Source: an uncultured Lachnospiraceae bacterium
GTDB taxonomy: Bacteria > Bacillota > Clostridia > Lachnospirales > Lachnospiraceae
Length of the DNA stretch: 7,781 nucleotides
Assembly: GCA_910587895.1 (NCBI GenBank)
Contig: CAJUOE010000264.1
Location: 1-7,781 of the forward strand
Direction: 5' to 3'
The notes under the pieces are model-generated. The model ran no database searches. It was not told where the DNA came from and was given only the letters and a program-made list of their open reading frames with translations. Position numbers and translations under genes: made by a program. Below, one piece after another: positions 5,074 through 7,781 of the stretch. Numbering within the stretch: position 1 is the first letter of the stretch; each line of letters begins with the position of its first letter.

Positions 5074-6279
5074 ATGGAAAAAATCAAAATGACAACCCCT
5101 CTCGTGGAGATGGACGGGGACGAGATGACAAGAATTATCTGGAGAATGGTCAAGGACGAGCTGTTATTGCCATATATTGATCTTAAGACAGAGTATTATG
5201 ACTTGGGGCTGGAGTACCGCAACGAGACTGACGATCAGGTTACAATAGACTCTGCGGAGGCCACGAAGAAATACGGGGTGGCGGTTAAGTGCGCGACGAT
5301 CACTCCCAATGCGGCAAGAATGACGGAGTACAATCTGAAAGAAATGTGGAAGAGTCCAAACGGCACGATCCGGGCAGCGCTCGACGGCACTGTGTTCCGT
5401 AGGCCTATTATTGTGAAGGGAATCGAGCCTTATGTGAAAAACTGGGAAAAGCCCATCACATTAGCCAGACATGCCTACGGGGATGTTTACAAAAACACCG
5501 AGATCAAGGTGCCGGGCGCCGGAAAAGCGGAACTGGTATTTACAGGGGCGGATGGCACGGAAATCAGGGAGACCATCCATGAGTTTGACGGCCCGGGTAT
5601 CTTACAGGGCATACATAATACGGATGAGTCTATCAGAAATTTTGCAACAACCTGCTTTAACTATGCGTTAGACACGAAGCAGGATTTATGGTTTGCAACG
5701 AAAGACACGATTTCCAAGAAGTATGATCATAATTTCAAGGATATCTTTCAGGAGATTTATGATGCGGAATACAAGGAGAAGTTTGAGGCGGCTGGCATTG
5801 AATATTTTTATACACTGATCGACGATGCCGTGGCGCGCGTCATGAGGGCGAAGGGCGGTTTTATCTGGGCATGTAAAAACTATGACGGTGACGTGATGAG
5901 CGACATGGTATCTTCTGCCTTTGGCGACCTTGCCATGATGACTTCCGTGCTGGTATCACCAAGCGGAGCCTATGAGTATGAGGCGGCTCATGGCACGGTG
6001 CAGAGACATTACTATCAGTATTTAAAGGGAGAGAAGACGACCACCAACTCTGTGGCGACGATTTTTGCATGGACAGGGGCACTCAGAAAGCGCGGCGAAC
6101 TGGATGGCATTTCAGAGCTTGTGGCATTTGCGGATAAGTTGGAAAAGGCTTCAATCCAGACGATAGAGGATGGGAAGATGACAAAGGGTCTGTCACTGAT
6201 TTCCTCTATACCGAATGTAACCGTACTGGACTGCGAATCATTTATCAAAGAGATCAGAAAGACATTTGAGACGTTATGA
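5074..6279 (+). CDS. icd: NADP-dependent isocitrate dehydrogenase, eukaryote-like dimeric type
   Basis: Oxidises and decarboxylates isocitrate to 2-oxoglutarate with NADP in the cytosol, supplying the carbon skeleton for glutamate and some NADPH. The 401-residue protein aligns almost without gaps to human IDH1 over its first half. Substrate-binding residues are present at the same numbers: Ser94, Asn96 and Arg100 in KSPNGTIR, Arg109, Arg132 in ARHAYGD, and Tyr139. The metal-binding aspartates correspond to Asp250 (in IDDAVARV) and Asp273 and Asp277 in YDGDVMSD. AAHGTVQRH carries the coenzyme-binding loop typical of the NADP form. This is the subfamily II enzyme, not the E. coli type. AAAGGTGA (5057-5064) lies nine bases before the ATG. 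No clear promoter is seen in the 161-base gap after the GntR gene, so read-through from that promoter is possible. The sequence looks complete and functional. Confidence 0.97.
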   Translation: MEKIKMTTPLVEMDGDEMTRIIWRMVKDELLLPYIDLKTEYYDLGLEYRNETDDQVTIDSAEATKKYGVAVKCATITPNAARMTEYNLKEMWKSPNGTIRAALDGTVFRRPIIVKGIEPYVKNWEKPITLARHAYGDVYKNTEIKVPGAGKAELVFTGADGTEIRETIHEFDGPGILQGIHNTDESIRNFATTCFNYALDTKQDLWFATKDTISKKYDHNFKDIFQEIYDAEYKEKFEAAGIEYFYTLIDDAVARVMRAKGGFIWACKNYDGDVMSDMVSSAFGDLAMMTSVLVSPSGAYEYEAAHGTVQRHYYQYLKGEKTTTNSVATIFAWTGALRKRGELDGISELVAFADKLEKASIQTIEDGKMTKGLSLISSIPNVTVLDCESFIKEIRKTFETL

Positions 6280-6291
6280 AATAGTGTGAAT

Positions 6292-6326
6292 GACGGGGCG
6301 CGAATGAATCTGCACAGCGTCCCGTC
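6292..6326. terminator. Hairpin terminator between convergent icd and ABC-F genes
   Basis: GACGGGGCGC (6292-6301) pairs with GCGTCCCGTC (6317-6326), with one G-U pair, around a 15-base loop. It begins 12 bases after the icd stop. On the plus strand a T-rich but interrupted tail (ATTTCTATTTTCTAT) follows, so it should serve mainly icd. On the minus strand the tail is poor in T, so it is a weaker stop for the ABC-F gene. Confidence 0.7.
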
Positions 6327-6350
6327 CCTCATTTCTATTTTCTATAGAAT

Positions 6351-7718
6351 TTATTCTTCCAGCGACAACTCCTCCCACTTCTCATACAGCGCCAAAAGCT
6401 CCGCCTCGTTCCCCTCTTTTTCGCTGTTCAGCTCCTGCAGCTTCGCCACATTCGTACATACATCGGGAGAGACCATAAGCCCGTCTATCTCTTCGTTGCG
6501 CTTTTCCAACGTCTCAATCCGTTCCTCGCATTTTTTCAGATCGTTTTCCCGTTTGCGCTGGGCAGCCTGCTGCTCCTTCATGGCCTTCCAGTCCTGTTTT
6601 GCAGCGGATGGGAGGCCGTCCGTTTTGCTCCCGGTGACGGCGGCGTTTCCCGTCTGGGAGGCTGCAAAAGAAGCGTCGATTTTGGCAAGCTGTTCTTCCT
6701 TTTTCTCTAAATAGTAATCGTAATTCCCCAGATAGTTTGTCAGCGTCCGGCGGTTCAGGTCAAGAATCCGATGGGCCGTTTTATTAATGAAATAGCGGTC
6801 GTGGGAAACGTATAGCACGGTTCCCGTGTAAGCGCAGAGGGCATCCTCAAGAATCTCCTTGGACATAATGTCCAGATGGTTGGTGGGCTCGTCCAGGATC
6901 AGGAAGTTGGCCTCGGAGAGCATAAGCTTGGCAAGGGAGAGTCTGCCCCGTTCTCCGCCGCTTAGGGTTTTAATGGTTTTAAAGACATCTTCCCCGGTAA
7001 AGAGGAAGGCCGCCAGAGTGTTACGAATTTCTGTGTTGTTTAAGGTCGGATAATCGTCCGAAATCTCCTGAAACAGCGTTTTTTCGGGGTGGAGTACATG
7101 ATGCTCCTGATCGTAGTAACCGATGGCAACATTTGTGCCCAGCCGGATGGTTCCGCGGTCAGGAGGCAGAAGCTCGTTGATGATTTTCAGGATGGTCGTC
7201 TTTCCCGTACCGTTGTCGCCGATGACAGCCACATGCTCGCCCTTTTTCAGATCAAAGGACAGGTCTTCAAAGAGAGTGAGGGGGCCGAATGCCTTGGACA
7301 GCCCTTCTACCTGCAGCACGTCATTGCCGCTCTGGAATTTTGGCTCCAGTGTCAGGTGCATATCCGCCCGGACTTCCACAGGCTTTTCCAAAACTTCTAT
7401 CTTTTGCAGCATTTTTTCCCGGCTCTCAGCCCGCTTAATGGACTTTTCCCGGTTAAAAGATTTCAGCTTTTCAATCACCGCCTCCTGGTGCTTGATTTCC
7501 TGCTGCTGTTTCATGTACGCGTTGTAGGCGGCAGCGCGCAGCAATTCCTTCCCGGCGGCGTAGGCGGAGTAATTGCCGGAAAAAACGGTGGCGTTCGTGT
7601 TGTCCAGCTCGATCACCTTGTTTGCGATCCGATCAAGAAAATAGCGGTCGTGGGAGACGATGATCACCGCGCCTTTATAGTTCAAAAGATATGTTTCCAG
7701 CCATGCGATGGACGACAG
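6351..7718 (-). CDS. ABC-F family ATPase (Uup/YdiF-like translation factor), N-terminus missing
   Basis: A soluble twin-ABC protein acting on the ribosome; it lacks membrane segments. The visible part begins just after Walker B of the first ABC domain (LSSIAWLETYLL, 7718-7683) and continues with the His switch SHDRYFLD. Counting from the Met at 7685, an arm/linker rich in Lys, Glu and Gln spans about 45-110. The second ABC domain has Walker A GDNGTGKT (156-163), Q-loop Gln193, signature LSGGERGRL (241-249), Walker B FLILDEP (260-266) and His295. Residues about 325-444 are a charged coiled-coil tail with an Ala/Ser/Gly-rich break, as in Uup/YdiF proteins. The Met at 7685 is internal, not the start: family members have roughly 190 more residues, and the frame clearly continues upstream to 7718. 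There it breaks off; the expected EPTNHLD is replaced by unrelated bases with an in-frame stop at 7733-7731. Nothing marks it as a resistance-type ABC-F. Confidence 0.9.
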   Translation of the reverse strand: MSSIAWLETYLLNYKGAVIIVSHDRYFLDRIANKVIELDNTNATVFSGNYSAYAAGKELLRAAAYNAYMKQQQEIKHQEAVIEKLKSFNREKSIKRAESREKMLQKIEVLEKPVEVRADMHLTLEPKFQSGNDVLQVEGLSKAFGPLTLFEDLSFDLKKGEHVAVIGDNGTGKTTILKIINELLPPDRGTIRLGTNVAIGYYDQEHHVLHPEKTLFQEISDDYPTLNNTEIRNTLAAFLFTGEDVFKTIKTLSGGERGRLSLAKLMLSEANFLILDEPTNHLDIMSKEILEDALCAYTGTVLYVSHDRYFINKTAHRILDLNRRTLTNYLGNYDYYLEKKEEQLAKIDASFAASQTGNAAVTGSKTDGLPSAAKQDWKAMKEQQAAQRKRENDLKKCEERIETLEKRNEEIDGLMVSPDVCTNVAKLQELNSEKEGNEAELLALYEKWEELSLEE

Positions 7719-7722
7719 TTCA

Positions 7723-7781
7723 GTGGCGACTTATCTTGAACGTGGATTTACCGACTTGTCGGTCAGCTTCGGTTGTACGGG
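7723..7781 (+). CDS. Fragment of a RapZ-like protein, probably a foreign sequence joined to the contig end
   Basis: Read on the plus strand in the frame starting at 7723, the last bases encode VATYLERGFTDLSVSFGCTG and run off the window. A (T/N)YLERGF...VSFGCTG string leading into GQHRSV is the hallmark of the C-terminal domain of RapZ (YvcJ-type) proteins, including RapZ domains fused to kinases in Bacteroidota. It cannot be a natural neighbour here, because it replaces the beginning of the ABC-F gene in mid-domain. The join lies near 7716-7725. The assignment rests on about 20 residues recalled from the family. Confidence 0.55.
   Translation, partial: MATYLERGFTDLSVSFGCT

Noticed and set aside
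5410..5450. Apparent loss of an active-site arginine in icd (GIEPYV where human IDH1 has NIPRLV)
   Set aside because: Counting residues shows this aligns with IDH1 position 119, not 132. The catalytic Arg132 is intact in ARHAYGD.
7089..7739. Long open frames on the plus strand opposite the ABC-F gene
   Set aside because: They are antisense shadows of a clearly conserved minus-strand ABC-F protein and have no recognisable motifs or ribosome sites.
1..7781. CRISPR array, tRNA, rRNA, IS element or retron RNA
   Set aside because: I found no regularly spaced repeats, tRNA-like cloverleaf, transposase, reverse transcriptase or terminal repeats with target duplications.

Overview
The window looks like a piece of a Gram-positive gut Clostridia genome, most likely Lachnospiraceae. 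This is judged from a surface protein with an SPxTG-type sorting signal, a 401-residue eukaryote-like NADP isocitrate dehydrogenase of the kind common in that group, AGGAG-type ribosome binding sites and sigma-A promoters. It may be a whole metagenomic contig, because both ends look artificial. Bases 1-94 are a perfect reverse complement of 241-334 (a fold-back). About the last 60 bases appear to encode a piece of an unrelated RapZ-like protein fused into a broken ABC-F gene.

Layout: (1) 2-1030, the C-terminal end of a cell-wall-anchored surface protein, then a terminator. (2) 1168-3021, a visibly AT-rich two-gene module with its own promoter. It encodes an ABC/OLD-like AAA ATPase and, in an overlapping or abutting reading frame, a small protein carrying a D...ExK pattern like PD-(D/E)xK nucleases. 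A terminator follows. (3) 3142-4062, a GC-richer subtilisin-family (S8) protease without a signal peptide, whose start codon lies only a few bases beyond the module's terminator. (4) 4059-4912, a near-consensus promoter with a palindromic operator over its -10 box, driving a GntR/FCD regulator. (5) 5074-6279, NADP isocitrate dehydrogenase (icd). (6) 6292-6326, a hairpin between convergent genes. (7) 6351-7718 on the minus strand, the C-terminal two thirds of an ABC-F ATPase.

The parts do not form one pathway. The regulator and icd lie next to each other on the same strand, and the regulator probably represses itself; control of icd by it is only a possibility. The most interesting part is the ATPase plus putative nuclease pair. 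It has the layout of a compact defence module (ATPase sensor plus nuclease effector, as in Septu or Gabija), differs in base composition from its neighbours and sits between two terminators. I do not recognise it as a named system, and its role in defence is inferred.
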